Shown: piece after piece, positions 7,409-15,992 of the stretch
Layout: each line of letters starts with the position of its first letter
How positions within the stretch are numbered: the first letter of the stretch is position 1
Source: Leeia aquatica
GTDB lineage: Bacteria; Pseudomonadota; Gammaproteobacteria; Burkholderiales; Leeiaceae
Assembly: GCF_012641365.1 (NCBI RefSeq)
Contig: NZ_JABAIM010000003.1
Location: 310,001-374,000, forward strand
Direction: 5' to 3'
Length of the DNA: 64,000 nucleotides
Notes under the pieces: generated by a model
Told to the model about the DNA's origin: nothing
Database searches by the model: none
The model's input: only the letters and a program-made list of their open reading frames with translations
Translations under genes and position numbers: made by a program

Positions 7409-10294
7409 TCACTGGCAGCTTTCGCAGTCCGGGTTGTCGATGCTGCAGAATTTCACGTCAGACGCCGGTTCGCTCACCGATTGCGCGGCGGCAATGGCGG
7501 TGGCGGCCTGGGCGGCGGCGGATACGCCACCACTCACCGGCACCGCATTCAGCTCACCGCCCTGGCCGGTGGACTTCTCGGCGGAGGTGGCGGCCAGCGT
7601 GCGCAGGTAGTAGGTGGTTTTCAGGCCCTTGACCCAGGCGAACTTGTAGAGGTCGTCCAGCTTCTTGCCGGAGGCACCGGCCACATACAGGTTGAGCGAT
7701 TGTGCCTGGTCCAGCCACTTCTGGCGGCGGCTGGCGGCTTCCACCAGCCACTTCGGGTCCACTTCAAATGCGGTGGCGTACAGTGCACGCAGATTGGCCG
7801 GGATGCGGTCGATCCGGCCCAGCGAACCATCAAAGTACTTGAGGTCGGCCACCATCACTTCGTCCCACAGGCCGGCGGCCTTGAGGTCGCGCACCAGATA
7901 GTCGTTGACCACGGTGAACTCGCCGGACAGGTTGGATTTGACGAACAGGTTCTGGTAGGTCGGTTCGATCGACGCGGACACGCCCACGATGTTGGAAATG
8001 GTCGCGGTCGGGGCAATCGCCAGGCAGTTGGAGTTGCGCATGCCGTACTGTTTGACGCGCTCACGCAGTGCGTCCCAGTTCATGCGTTGCGAACGGTCCA
8101 CTTCCAGATAGCCGCCGCGCGCTTCGGCCAGCAGGTCGAGCGAGTCGAGCGGCAGGATGCCACGGTCCCACAGACTGCCTTGGTAGGAGTGGTAGCGGCC
8201 CCGCTCCTGCGCCAGTTCGGTGGATGCCCAGTAGGCGTAGTAGGCCAGCGCTTCCATCGAACGGTCGGCAAACTCGACGGCCTCTTCCGAACCATACGGT
8301 ACGCGCAGTTCAAACAGGCATTCCTGGAACGACATCAGGCCCAGACCCACCGGACGGTGGCGCAGGTTGGCATTGCGTGCCTTCTTCACCGGGTAGAAGT
8401 TGATGTCGATCACGTTGTCCAGCATGCGCATGGCAGTTTTCACCGTGCGCTTGAGCTTGTCATGGTCGAGCACTTTGCTGCCGGTACCGTCGTCCTTCAG
8501 GTGCGCCAGCAGGTTGACCGAGCCGAGGTTACACACCGCAATCTCGTTGTCATTGGTGTTGAGGGTGATCTCGGTGCACAGGTTGGAGCTGTGTACCACG
8601 CCCACGTGCTGCTGCGGGCTGCGCACATTGCACGGATCCTTGAAGGTGATCCACGGATGGCCGGTTTCAAACAGCATGGTCAGCATCTTGCGCCACAGGG
8701 TGAGCGCCGGGATCTTCTTGTGCACGCGCATCTCGCCGCGCTCGGCCTTGGCTTCGTAAGCGGTGTAGGCTTCTTCAAACGCGAGGCCGAACTTGTCGTG
8801 CAGGTCCGGTGCTTCTGACGGGCTGAACAGGGTCCAGTCTGCGCCTTCCATCACGCGCTTCATGAACAGGTCCGGCACCCAGTTGGCGGTGTTCATGTCG
8901 TGGGTGCGGCGGCGGTCATCACCGGTGTTCTTGCGCAGCTCGAGGAATTCTTCCACGTCGGCGTGCCAGGTTTCCAGATAGGCACAGACGGCGCCCTTGC
9001 GCTTGCCGCCCTGGTTGACGGCCACGGCGGTGTCGTTCACCACCTTGAGGAAAGGCACCACGCCTTGCGACTTGCCGTTGGTGCCCTTGATGTGGCTGCC
9101 CAGCGCCCGCACCGGGGTCCAGTCATTGCCCAGCCCACCGGCAAACTTGGACAGCAGCGCGTTTTCCTTGATGCCTTCGTAGATGCCGTCCAGATCGTCG
9201 GCGATGGTGGTCAGGTAGCAGCTGGACAGCTGGCTGTGCAGGGTGCCGGAGTTGAACAGCGTCGGGGTGGATGACATGAAGTCGAACTTCGACAGCACTT
9301 CATAGAATTCGATGGTGCGGGTTTCGCGGTCGATTTCGTTGATGGCCAGGCCCATCGCCACCCGCATGAAGAAAGCTTGCGGCATTTCGATACGGCGGCC
9401 GTGTACGTGCAGGAAGTAGCGGTCGTACAAGGTCTGCAGGCCGAGGTAGCCAAACTGGTAATCGCGGTGCGCGTCCAGCGCGGCGCCCAGGCGGGCGAGG
9501 TCAAACTGGGCCAGACGCGGGTCCAGCAGTTCGGCCTCAATACCTTGCTTGATGTAACGCGGGAAGTAGTCGACATAGCGCTCGGCCATTTCCTGCTGGC
9601 TCAGCTCTTCGCCGATGATTTCGCGGCGGATGGTGTTCAGCAGCAGGCGGGCGGTCACATAGTTGTAGGCCGGGTCTTGCTCGATCATGGCGCGGGCGGC
9701 CAGCACCAGCGACTTGCGTACTTCGTCCGCCGGGACCCCGTCGTACAGGTTCTTCAGGGTTTCGGCCAGCAGGTGTTCCACGTCCACCACCGACTCGTAA
9801 CCTTCGGCGGCAGAATCGAGCAATGCGCGCAGCTTTTTCAAGTCCAGCGGGCTGCGGCTGCCATTGGTTTCCACCACGTGGATGGTGGCATGTGCTTCCG
9901 TGTCCGGCTTGGCGGCACGCTCGGCCTTGCGCTGCTCGCGGTACAGCACGTAGGCGCGGGCCACGTCATGCTCGCCGGAACGCATCAGCGACAGTTCGAC
10001 CTGATCCTGGATGTCTTCAATGTGGATGGCGCCACCATCCGGCTTGCGGCGCATCAGGGCGTTGACCACCGATTGCGTCAACTGCTCCACCAGCTCGCGC
10101 ACGCGGGCGCTGGCAGCAGCCTGGCTGCCGTGGGTGGCGATGAAAGCCTTGGTCATGGCCACGGAAATCTTCACCGGCTCAAAAGCCACCACATCCCCGT
10201 TACGGCGGATCGTCTTGTACTGGGCGTAGGCTGCGTTCATGTCTGCCTCCGGACTGAGCGGGGTGGATGCGGTGGATTCTGCGACGGTTTGCAT
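7409..10294 (-). CDS. nrdA: Ribonucleoside-diphosphate reductase, alpha subunit, with two ATP-cones
   Basis: 961 residues from the ATG at 10294, which has CAGGAG 8 nt upstream; the longer frame to 10447 crosses the promoter. Two N-terminal ATP-cone domains are visible (about 25-115, starting KTIRRNGDVVAFEPVKI, and about 125-220, with ETNGSRSPLDLKKL), as in Pseudomonas NrdA; they give dATP/ATP activity control. The catalytic core shows SSCYLTT (first redox Cys), NLCTEI (radical Cys and Glu) and VCNLGS (second redox Cys). The C-terminal tail ends DCESCQ and supplies the shuttle cysteines. It reduces NDPs to dNDPs with NrdB. Upstream lie NrdR and DnaA sites. Confidence 0.96.
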   Translation of the reverse strand: MQTVAESTASTPLSPEADMNAAYAQYKTIRRNGDVVAFEPVKISVAMTKAFIATHGSQAAASARVRELVEQLTQSVVNALMRRKPDGGAIHIEDIQDQVELSLMRSGEHDVARAYVLYREQRKAERAAKPDTEAHATIHVVETNGSRSPLDLKKLRALLDSAAEGYESVVDVEHLLAETLKNLYDGVPADEVRKSLVLAARAMIEQDPAYNYVTARLLLNTIRREIIGEELSQQEMAERYVDYFPRYIKQGIEAELLDPRLAQFDLARLGAALDAHRDYQFGYLGLQTLYDRYFLHVHGRRIEMPQAFFMRVAMGLAINEIDRETRTIEFYEVLSKFDFMSSTPTLFNSGTLHSQLSSCYLTTIADDLDGIYEGIKENALLSKFAGGLGNDWTPVRALGSHIKGTNGKSQGVVPFLKVVNDTAVAVNQGGKRKGAVCAYLETWHADVEEFLELRKNTGDDRRRTHDMNTANWVPDLFMKRVMEGADWTLFSPSEAPDLHDKFGLAFEEAYTAYEAKAERGEMRVHKKIPALTLWRKMLTMLFETGHPWITFKDPCNVRSPQQHVGVVHSSNLCTEITLNTNDNEIAVCNLGSVNLLAHLKDDGTGSKVLDHDKLKRTVKTAMRMLDNVIDINFYPVKKARNANLRHRPVGLGLMSFQECLFELRVPYGSEEAVEFADRSMEALAYYAYWASTELAQERGRYHSYQGSLWDRGILPLDSLDLLAEARGGYLEVDRSQRMNWDALRERVKQYGMRNSNCLAIAPTATISNIVGVSASIEPTYQNLFVKSNLSGEFTVVNDYLVRDLKAAGLWDEVMVADLKYFDGSLGRIDRIPANLRALYATAFEVDPKWLVEAASRRQKWLDQAQSLNLYVAGASGKKLDDLYKFAWVKGLKTTYYLRTLAATSAEKSTGQGGELNAVPVSGGVSAAAQAATAIAAAQSVSEPASDVKFCSIDNPDCESCQ

Positions 10295-10360
10295 GCGTAG
10301 GCTCCTGATGGCGCACGAAAAACAGCCCGCCGGAACACGTCTCAAAAGGTGTGGGCAAGC

Positions 10361-10369
10361 TGTGGATAA
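10361..10369 (-). promoter_or_regulatory. Consensus DnaA box in the nrdA leader
   Basis: TTATCCACA on the minus strand (TGTGGATAA on the plus strand) is a perfect DnaA box 67 nt before the nrdA start. In E. coli the nrdAB promoter is also controlled by DnaA. A degenerate copy (TGTGGGAAT) follows at 10372-10380. Confidence 0.75.
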
Positions 10370-10380
10370 TCTGTGGGAAT

Positions 10381-10396
10381 CCACTATATCTAGTGG
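10381..10396. promoter_or_regulatory. NrdR box 1
   Basis: CCACTATATCTAGTGG is a 16-bp near-palindrome matching the NrdR consensus (acaCtATATaTaGtgt). It sits just downstream of the predicted nrdA transcription start. Confidence 0.85.
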
Positions 10397-10412
10397 GGAC
10401 CCTGCTTTGATG

Positions 10413-10428
10413 TCACAAATTCTAGTAG
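10413..10428. promoter_or_regulatory. NrdR box 2
   Basis: TCACAAATTCTAGTAG is a weaker NrdR-like box. It begins exactly 32 bp from box 1, the usual three-helical-turn spacing of paired NrdR boxes, and covers the predicted -10 element. Confidence 0.75.
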
Positions 10429-10447
10429 CCTGAGCCGCTTCGCGCAA
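10419..10447 (-). promoter_or_regulatory. Predicted sigma-70 promoter of nrdA
   Basis: On the minus strand, TTGCGC (10447-10442), a 17-nt spacer and TAGAAT (10424-10419). The -10 lies inside NrdR box 2, so bound NrdR would block RNA polymerase. Confidence 0.6.
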
Positions 10448-10639
10448 GCTTGATTTTTCGCCGCAATGCGGTATAGAGGGCCGCCCCGTTATGCCAACGG
10501 CCTGAGAAATCCGATGGTTGCTAGTGTGCCCCGCAACACGACGCGCAGTGCATTTCTGCTACACTGCTCCCGCCCCTCCGATAACCCCGTGCCGCGTACG
10601 GCTACGACGGCCCCGCATGACACTTCTCCACTCGACATC

Positions 10640-11494
10640 ATGAAAAATACCGCCACCCTGTTGATCAGCAGCCCCGACCACAAAGGGCTGGTTGCTGCGA
10701 TTGCCGACTTTCTCTACCAGCACAACGCCAACATCCTGCACGCCGATCAGCACCAGGACGCACAGGAAAACCTGTTTCTGATGCGGGTGGAGTGGGATCT
10801 GGAGGAGTTCACCCTGCCGCTGGAGCAGTTTGCAGAGGCGTTCGCCCCGATTGCCGAGCGGCATCAACTGGACTGGCGGCTGGAAGATGGCCGGCGGCGC
10901 AGCCGGATGGCGATTTTTGTGTCCCGCTTTGACCACTGCCTGGTGGACCTGCTGTACCGCCACCAGAGTGGCGAACTGCCCTGCGACATCCCGCTGATCA
11001 TCAGCAACCATGAGGATACCCGCCGGCTGGCCGAATTCTACGGCATCCCTTTTGTGGTGATCCCGGTCAATGGTGACAACAAGGCAGAGGCCGAAGCCGA
11101 ACAGCAGCGCCTGCTGGACGCACACCAGATCGACCTGATCGTGCTGGCCCGCTATATGCAGGTGCTCTCCACCGAGTTCTGCGCCCGCTACCCGCAGCGC
11201 ATCATCAACATCCACCACAGTTTCCTGCCCGCCTTCCACGGCGCCCGCCCCTACCACCGCGCCTTTGAGCGCGGGGTCAAGCTGATCGGCGCCACCGGCC
11301 ACTATGTGACAGAGATCCTGGACGATGGCCCCATCATTGAGCAGGATGTCGCCCGCATCAGCCATCGTGATGCGATTGACGACCTGCTGCAAAAAGGCCG
11401 CGATCTGGAAAAGGTGGTGCTGTCACGTGCGGTGCGCTGGCATCTGGATCATCGGGTACTGGTCTACAAGAACAAGACCGTGGTGTTTGATTGA
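10640..11494 (+). CDS. purU: Formyltetrahydrofolate deformylase
   Basis: 284 residues starting at ATG 10640 (MKNTATLLISSPD). The N-terminal ACT domain (DHKGLVAAIADFLYQHNANILHAD region, about 9-85) is followed by the formyl-transferase fold: PLIISNHEDTR, then VLARYMQVLS, INIHHSFLPAFHGARPYHRA and the catalytic Asp in DDGPIIEQD. It hydrolyses 10-formyl-THF to formate and THF, feeding purine synthesis and balancing one-carbon units. The ribosome site is weak, and an eight-codon upstream ORF (10617) ends on the start codon. Divergent from nrdA, so nucleotide supply genes share this control region. It overlaps the next gene by 4 nt. Confidence 0.95.
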   Translation: MKNTATLLISSPDHKGLVAAIADFLYQHNANILHADQHQDAQENLFLMRVEWDLEEFTLPLEQFAEAFAPIAERHQLDWRLEDGRRRSRMAIFVSRFDHCLVDLLYRHQSGELPCDIPLIISNHEDTRRLAEFYGIPFVVIPVNGDNKAEAEAEQQRLLDAHQIDLIVLARYMQVLSTEFCARYPQRIINIHHSFLPAFHGARPYHRAFERGVKLIGATGHYVTEILDDGPIIEQDVARISHRDAIDDLLQKGRDLEKVVLSRAVRWHLDHRVLVYKNKTVVFD

Positions 11495-12045
11495 TTGCTC
11501 GCCTGACCACCCGCCTGCATCAGCTCTGGGACGATTGCGCCCACCTGCTGCTGGGGCGCCCCCTGCTGCCCTGGCCTTATCACTGGCAGCATGGCGAGCT
11601 GCTGCTGGTTCTGTGGCTGCTGGGGGTGGTCAATACCAATCCGGCACCTGAGTTTGTCGCCGGGCCGGTGCTGCGGGTGCTGTTTTTCAGTGGTATATAC
11701 CTGCTGAGCAATCTGCTACTGGCACACGTGCTGTGGCAGGTGTTGCGGCGCATGGTACCCGGTCTACCGTGGCTGGCCTGTCTCACCGTGCTGGTGATGG
11801 GCAGCCTGCCGGATGCCCTGATGCCCCTATTGCAGCAGCTGGGCGCCGCTGGTGCAACGCTGAGCGATTTGCTGTCCTTGTATTGCCTGTTTGCCATCCT
11901 GCGCGGGCTGCGTCAGCTGACTGGTGCGCCCTGGTTGTGGCTATCCCTGCTGGGCACCGCTGGCTGGCTCTCTGCGCAAGCTGTGTTTATACTCAGTTTG
12001 CATACCGGGATTACCCTGGGCTGGATTCTGCCTCCTGCAAGTTGA
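11491..12045 (+). CDS. Predicted inner-membrane protein, 184 aa
   Basis: The reading frame begins with TTG at 11491, overlapping the purU stop by 4 nt; no ATG is available, so the exact start is uncertain. It has four to five hydrophobic segments (for example ELLLVLWLLGVV, VLFFSGIYLLSNLLLA, LACLTVLVMGSLPDALMPL and WLWLSLLGTAGWLSAQAVFIL). The pattern resembles small Yip1-like membrane proteins, but I see no defining motif. It ends 10 nt before the phosphatase gene and is probably co-transcribed with it. Function unknown. Confidence 0.7.
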   Translation: MIARLTTRLHQLWDDCAHLLLGRPLLPWPYHWQHGELLLVLWLLGVVNTNPAPEFVAGPVLRVLFFSGIYLLSNLLLAHVLWQVLRRMVPGLPWLACLTVLVMGSLPDALMPLLQQLGAAGATLSDLLSLYCLFAILRGLRQLTGAPWLWLSLLGTAGWLSAQAVFILSLHTGITLGWILPPAS

Positions 12046-12055
12046 GATCATCGCC

Positions 12056-12610
12056 ATGTCCTTACGCCATTTGCTGCTGTTGCTGTTTGTGCTCCCCCTG
12101 CTGGCATGGGCGGCGCCACGCCCCAGTGAGTGGGCGCAGCCGGTGGGCAATGGCAAGATCATCAATCTGTACCGCATTTCGCCCAGCATTTATCGCAGCG
12201 CGCAGCTGGATGGCCCCGATGTGGCCAGCCTGAAGAAACTGGGCATCCGTACGGTACTTAACCTGCGCCGCTTTCATTCCGACGAGTACCTGTTCAAGGG
12301 CACCTCGGTACAAATGGTGCGGGTGCCGATGAATGCCTGGCATATTGAAGACGAAGACGTGGTGGCGGCCCTGAAGGTGTTGCAGCAAGCCTCACCGGCT
12401 GCACCGGTACTGATTCATTGCCAGCACGGCGCCGATCGCACCGGCGTGGTGTCGGCCATGTACCGTATTGTGGTGCAAGGCTGGGACAAGCAGGCGGCGA
12501 TCGATGAGATGATCAACGGCGGCTACGGCTTTCATCCGGTGTGGGACAACATCCGCAGCTATATCCAGCAGGTCGATGTCGCGCGCATCAAGGCGGCCGT
12601 CAGCCGCTGA
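12056..12610 (+). CDS. Exported tyrosine/dual-specificity phosphatase family protein
   Basis: 184 residues from ATG 12056; the upstream in-frame extension crosses the previous gene. A signal peptide (LLLLLFVLPLLAWA) directs it to the periplasm. The phosphatase loop is HCQHGADRTG, the HCx5R signature with Cys nucleophile and Arg, and the general-acid region is likely MNAWHIEDED. The IYRSAQLDGPD and GIRTVLNLR elements are typical of the DSP/Siw14-like family. The substrate is unknown; periplasmic members may act on inositol phosphates, lipids or phosphoproteins. Co-directional with the membrane protein upstream. Confidence 0.85.
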   Translation: MSLRHLLLLLFVLPLLAWAAPRPSEWAQPVGNGKIINLYRISPSIYRSAQLDGPDVASLKKLGIRTVLNLRRFHSDEYLFKGTSVQMVRVPMNAWHIEDEDVVAALKVLQQASPAAPVLIHCQHGADRTGVVSAMYRIVVQGWDKQAAIDEMINGGYGFHPVWDNIRSYIQQVDVARIKAAVSR

Positions 12611-12768
12611 GCGCCTGATCCTTGCCCGCCGCGCGAAAAAAGTGCAGCGGACCGATTGTCAGGACCCATTTTCCCGGCTATGCTTATTCGAGAATTGTGG
12701 TTCATTATTGTGATACTTATAAAATCAAGCGCTTGCTAGATTAAGAAAGTAGAAATAGCTGAACCCGA

Positions 12769-12798
12769 TCAAACACTTGTTTGAAACCCAACTATACT
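12769..12798 (+). promoter_or_regulatory. PsrA/FadR-like operator and -10 of the acyl-CoA dehydrogenase gene
   Basis: TCAAACACTTGTTTGA (12769-12784) is a perfect 6-bp palindrome around ACTT. Its core CAAAC-N4-GTTTG is the form described for the fatty-acid-responsive TetR repressor PsrA. A good -10 (TATACT, 12793-12798) lies just downstream, so the operator covers the -35 area. Regulator identity is inferred. Confidence 0.6.
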
Positions 12799-12862
12799 TG
12801 AAGCATGCCAGGGTCCGCACCGTGTCCGGAGACGGTCCCCTACAGATGACGGGAGCACTCAG

Positions 12863-14665
12863 ATGGCCAACTACAAAGCGCCGATGCGCGACATGAAGTT
12901 TGTACTGTTCGAACTGCTGCAAGCGGACCAGAAAATGGCCACGCTGCCGGGGCTGGAAGAAGCCACTGCCGATGTGTTCGAGCAGTATCTGGAAGCCGCC
13001 GCCCAGTTCTGCGAAAGCGAGCTGGCCCCGCTCAATCGTGCTGCAGACGAAGAGGGCTGCACTTACGATGCCGCCAGCCATAGCGTCAAGACCCCGGCCG
13101 GCTTCAAGGAAGCGTACCAGCAATTCTGCGAGCTGGGTTTCACCAGCATCGATTGCGACCCGGACTACGGTGGCCAGGGCATGCCGAAGACGCTGTCCTT
13201 CCCGATGATGGAGATGATGAACTCGGCCAACGTGGCCTGGGCCATGTATCCGGGCCTGTCCCACGGTGCCTACAGCGCCATCCACGCCCACGGTACCGAC
13301 GAGCAGAAAGCCCAGTACCTGCCGAAGCTGGTGGACGGCAGCTGGACCGGCACCATGTGCCTGACCGAACCACATTGCGGTACCGACCTCGGCCTGCTGA
13401 AGACCAAGGCCGAGCCGAATGCCGACGGCAGCTACAGCATCACCGGCACCAAGATCTTCATCTCGGCTGGTGAGCACGACATGTCGGACAACATCATTCA
13501 CCTGGTGCTGGCCCGCCTGCCGGATTCGCCGAAGGACATCAAGGGCATCTCCCTGTTCATCGTGCCGAAGTTCATGCCGAACGCGGATGGCAGCGTGGGT
13601 GAGCGCAACAGCGTGTACTGCGGCGCCATCGAACACAAGATGGGCATCAAGGCCAATGCCACCGCGGTCATCAACCTGGACGGTGCCAAAGGCTATTTGA
13701 TTGGTGAAGTGAACAAGGGCATGTCCTGCATGTTCACCATGATGAATGCCGCGCGTCTCGGCTGCGGCATGCAAGGTCTGGCCATTGGCGAAGCCTCCTT
13801 CCAGAACGCACTGACCTACGCCAAGGAACGCCTGCAAATGCGCGCACTCGGCGGTGCCCAAGCCCCGGAAAAAGCCGCAGATCCGATCATTGTGCATCCG
13901 GACGTGCGCCGCATGTTGCTGACCGGCAAGGCCTACACCGAAGCAGGCCGTGCCTTCTCCACCTGGCTGGCCATGTTGCTGGACGTGGAAGAACGCGCCA
14001 CCAACGAAGAAGAGCGCAAGGATGCCGCCGACCTGGTGGCCCTGCTGACCCCGATTGCCAAAGCCTTCATGACCGACAACGGCTACATCGCCGCCAATAT
14101 GGGCATGCAGGTCTACGGTGGCCACGGCTTCATCCGTGAATGGGGCATGGAGCAGTACGTACGTGACTGCCGTATCTCGCAGATTTACGAAGGCACCAAC
14201 GGCATCCAGGCGCTGGACCTGCTGGGCCGCAAGATTCTGCTGGACCAAGGCCAGAAGCTGCGCAAGTTCACCAAGCTGGTACACAAGTTCTGCGAAGCCG
14301 AAGCCGGTAACGCCGAGCTGGCCGAATTCATCGCACCGGTCGCCAAGCTGAACAAAGAGCTGGGTGACATCACCATGGCCATTGGCATGCAGGCGATGCA
14401 GAACCAGCAGGAAGTCGGCGCGGCCTCGGTCGACTACCTGCGCCTGCTCGGCCATCTGGTCTACGGCTACTTCTGGGCGCGCATGGTCAAGCTGGCCCTG
14501 GCACAGCAAAATGGCAATGAAGCCGACTTCTACAAGGCCAAGATCAGCACCGCCCGCTTCTACTTTGCCCGCCTGTTCCCGGAAGTGGAAGCGCTCAAGC
14601 TGCAACTGAAGGCCGGTGCGCAAAGCATGCTGGCGCTGGATGCCGAACACTTCGGCTTCTACTGA
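12863..14665 (+). CDS. Acyl-CoA dehydrogenase, 600-aa type with extended C-terminus
   Basis: 600 residues starting MANYKAPMRDMKF. The ACAD N-terminal, middle and C-terminal FAD domains are present: TGTMCLTEPHCGTDLG (flavin/acyl contact), GTKIFISAGEHDM, and YGGHGFIREWGMEQYVRD with QIYEGTNGIQALDLLGR. The last 120 residues match the extra C-terminal helical domain of the long-type enzymes, often called FadE-like. It oxidises acyl-CoA to trans-2-enoyl-CoA in the first step of beta-oxidation. It stands alone between a PsrA-like operator and a strong terminator, so it is a single-gene unit induced by fatty acids if the operator is right. Chain-length preference cannot be read from the sequence. Confidence 0.93.
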   Translation: MANYKAPMRDMKFVLFELLQADQKMATLPGLEEATADVFEQYLEAAAQFCESELAPLNRAADEEGCTYDAASHSVKTPAGFKEAYQQFCELGFTSIDCDPDYGGQGMPKTLSFPMMEMMNSANVAWAMYPGLSHGAYSAIHAHGTDEQKAQYLPKLVDGSWTGTMCLTEPHCGTDLGLLKTKAEPNADGSYSITGTKIFISAGEHDMSDNIIHLVLARLPDSPKDIKGISLFIVPKFMPNADGSVGERNSVYCGAIEHKMGIKANATAVINLDGAKGYLIGEVNKGMSCMFTMMNAARLGCGMQGLAIGEASFQNALTYAKERLQMRALGGAQAPEKAADPIIVHPDVRRMLLTGKAYTEAGRAFSTWLAMLLDVEERATNEEERKDAADLVALLTPIAKAFMTDNGYIAANMGMQVYGGHGFIREWGMEQYVRDCRISQIYEGTNGIQALDLLGRKILLDQGQKLRKFTKLVHKFCEAEAGNAELAEFIAPVAKLNKELGDITMAIGMQAMQNQQEVGAASVDYLRLLGHLVYGYFWARMVKLALAQQNGNEADFYKAKISTARFYFARLFPEVEALKLQLKAGAQSMLALDAEHFGFY

Positions 14666-14682
14666 GCGACCTGCGCCGCCAG

Positions 14683-14711
14683 AAAACGCCCACCGGATGG
14701 TGGGCGTTTTT
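14683..14711 (+). terminator. Intrinsic terminator after acyl-CoA dehydrogenase
   Basis: A 12-bp stem (AAAACGCCCACC with GGTGGGCGTTTT, loop GGAT) ends in a T-run. Confidence 0.9.
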
Positions 14712-14789
14712 GTTTCACCCCTATGACAGCAGTTGGCCCGCATCCGCGCTTCGCGTAACATCATGGCTTTGTCATGACGAGGACGGGCC

Positions 14790-15956
14790 ATGAGCCGCCT
14801 GCTTGCCGTACTGCTATGCCTGCCCCTGCTGGCCACCGCCAGCAGCGATCTGAAAGATACCACCGCGCTGGAAGCCGCCTGCAGTGGACTGCCCAAACAG
14901 GCCAGCCAGCTGCGTGACAATGATCAGCGGCAGCGCTTTGTGATTTGTCGTGACATCGCCGTGCTGCAGCATGCCGGCAAGGTGATTTATGGCGACCTCA
15001 AGCGCCTTGAGCGCCTGTATAACGAACACCAGTACGAAGCCCTGGAGCGCATCATCCGGCAAGAGCTGACCTATGTGCTGCGTGAGCTGAAAACGCAATC
15101 TGCAGTCATGCAATCGCTCAAGTTGCAACCGGGCGAAGGGGTCTGGGTGCAGCCCGGCCGTTGGGCGTTTGATGTGGATGGTAATGGTCAGATCGAGGTG
15201 TGGGAGCGCCACCTGCTGGCAATTCCCAAACGGGGCCACCAGACTCCGCTGCTGGCTGCGCCCAGCAATGATGAAGCCTATTACCAGGCTGAGCACAATC
15301 TGGATGCCCGCTTCCAGGTCGATCAGTCTGACGTGCAGTGGGCGCTGGCCTATCACCAGTTCGCCCAAGGCGTGCTGGAACTGGTACTGTCCTACGACAT
15401 CCACTGGGATGCCCCATTTGAACGCATCCTGGAGCTGAAGTCACCGCAAGGGGTTGCCCGCGCGCACCAGCAGGTGCTGGCTGGCCTCAAGACCTCCGAC
15501 GCGCTGCGTACGTCCCTGCTGGCGGAAACCGATGATGCGGCTGAGTGGATTCCGAACCCAAAGCAGAAGCAAACGGTGTTTCCGCTGCCCATGGACGAGC
15601 AGACTTTCCAGACCTGGAAAACCCTGTTTGACCATGTGATTCCGGCCTGGTCGGGCCAAACCCTGCTGATCGCAACGGAAAAGGACGATGGCCTGCTCGC
15701 CACGCTGGCCGAATTCTGCCCCACCAGCCAGGGCATTGATATCGCAGCGGTCTTCCACAAGCCAGTCCGCTATCCCTTCGCGCTGGAAAAACAGGCAGCG
15801 CAGCAGGCACTGAGTCGTCAGGTGTGCCGGGCGGTGGACAGCAAACACCCGGCATCCCAACTGTTTGCTTTCCTGACCGAGTACGTCGCACAGCAGGACA
15901 AGAATCCGGACGTGCCCAGCATGGCCTTCCTGCGCCATCTGTACTGGGTGAATTAA
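14790..15956 (+). CDS. Exported protein of unknown function with an EF-hand-like loop
   Basis: 388 residues. A signal peptide (LLAVLLCLPLLATA) is followed by a largely helical periplasmic protein. Around residues 125-140 is DVDGNGQIEVWER, a D-x-D-x-N/G-x-I-x-x-x-E loop like an EF-hand or dockerin calcium site. Four Cys residues (in AACSG, VICRD, AEFCPT and QVCRA) may form disulfides. It has its own short leader after a terminator and is followed by another terminator, so it is monocistronic. I do not recognise the family; calcium binding is a suggestion from the loop only. Confidence 0.75.
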   Translation: MSRLLAVLLCLPLLATASSDLKDTTALEAACSGLPKQASQLRDNDQRQRFVICRDIAVLQHAGKVIYGDLKRLERLYNEHQYEALERIIRQELTYVLRELKTQSAVMQSLKLQPGEGVWVQPGRWAFDVDGNGQIEVWERHLLAIPKRGHQTPLLAAPSNDEAYYQAEHNLDARFQVDQSDVQWALAYHQFAQGVLELVLSYDIHWDAPFERILELKSPQGVARAHQQVLAGLKTSDALRTSLLAETDDAAEWIPNPKQKQTVFPLPMDEQTFQTWKTLFDHVIPAWSGQTLLIATEKDDGLLATLAEFCPTSQGIDIAAVFHKPVRYPFALEKQAAQQALSRQVCRAVDSKHPASQLFAFLTEYVAQQDKNPDVPSMAFLRHLYWVN

Positions 15957-15962
15957 GCCACG

Positions 15963-15989
15963 CGCCCCGGTTGCTTGACGACCGGGGCG
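15963..15989. terminator. Bidirectional terminator between convergent genes
   Basis: CGCCCCGGT and ACCGGGGCG form a 9-bp stem with a 9-nt loop. It lies in the 36-nt gap between the exported protein gene and pyrC. Confidence 0.75.
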
Positions 15990-15992
15990 GCT

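Noticed and set aside
7481-8818. 445-codon plus-strand frame across nrdA
   Set aside because: Antisense shadow of nrdA, composition His/Gln/Gly-rich as expected for such frames.
12725-14920. 731-codon open frame on the minus strand across the acyl-CoA dehydrogenase gene
   Set aside because: Shadow of a GC-rich gene: no start signal, no recognisable domain, and it fully overlaps a strong family match.
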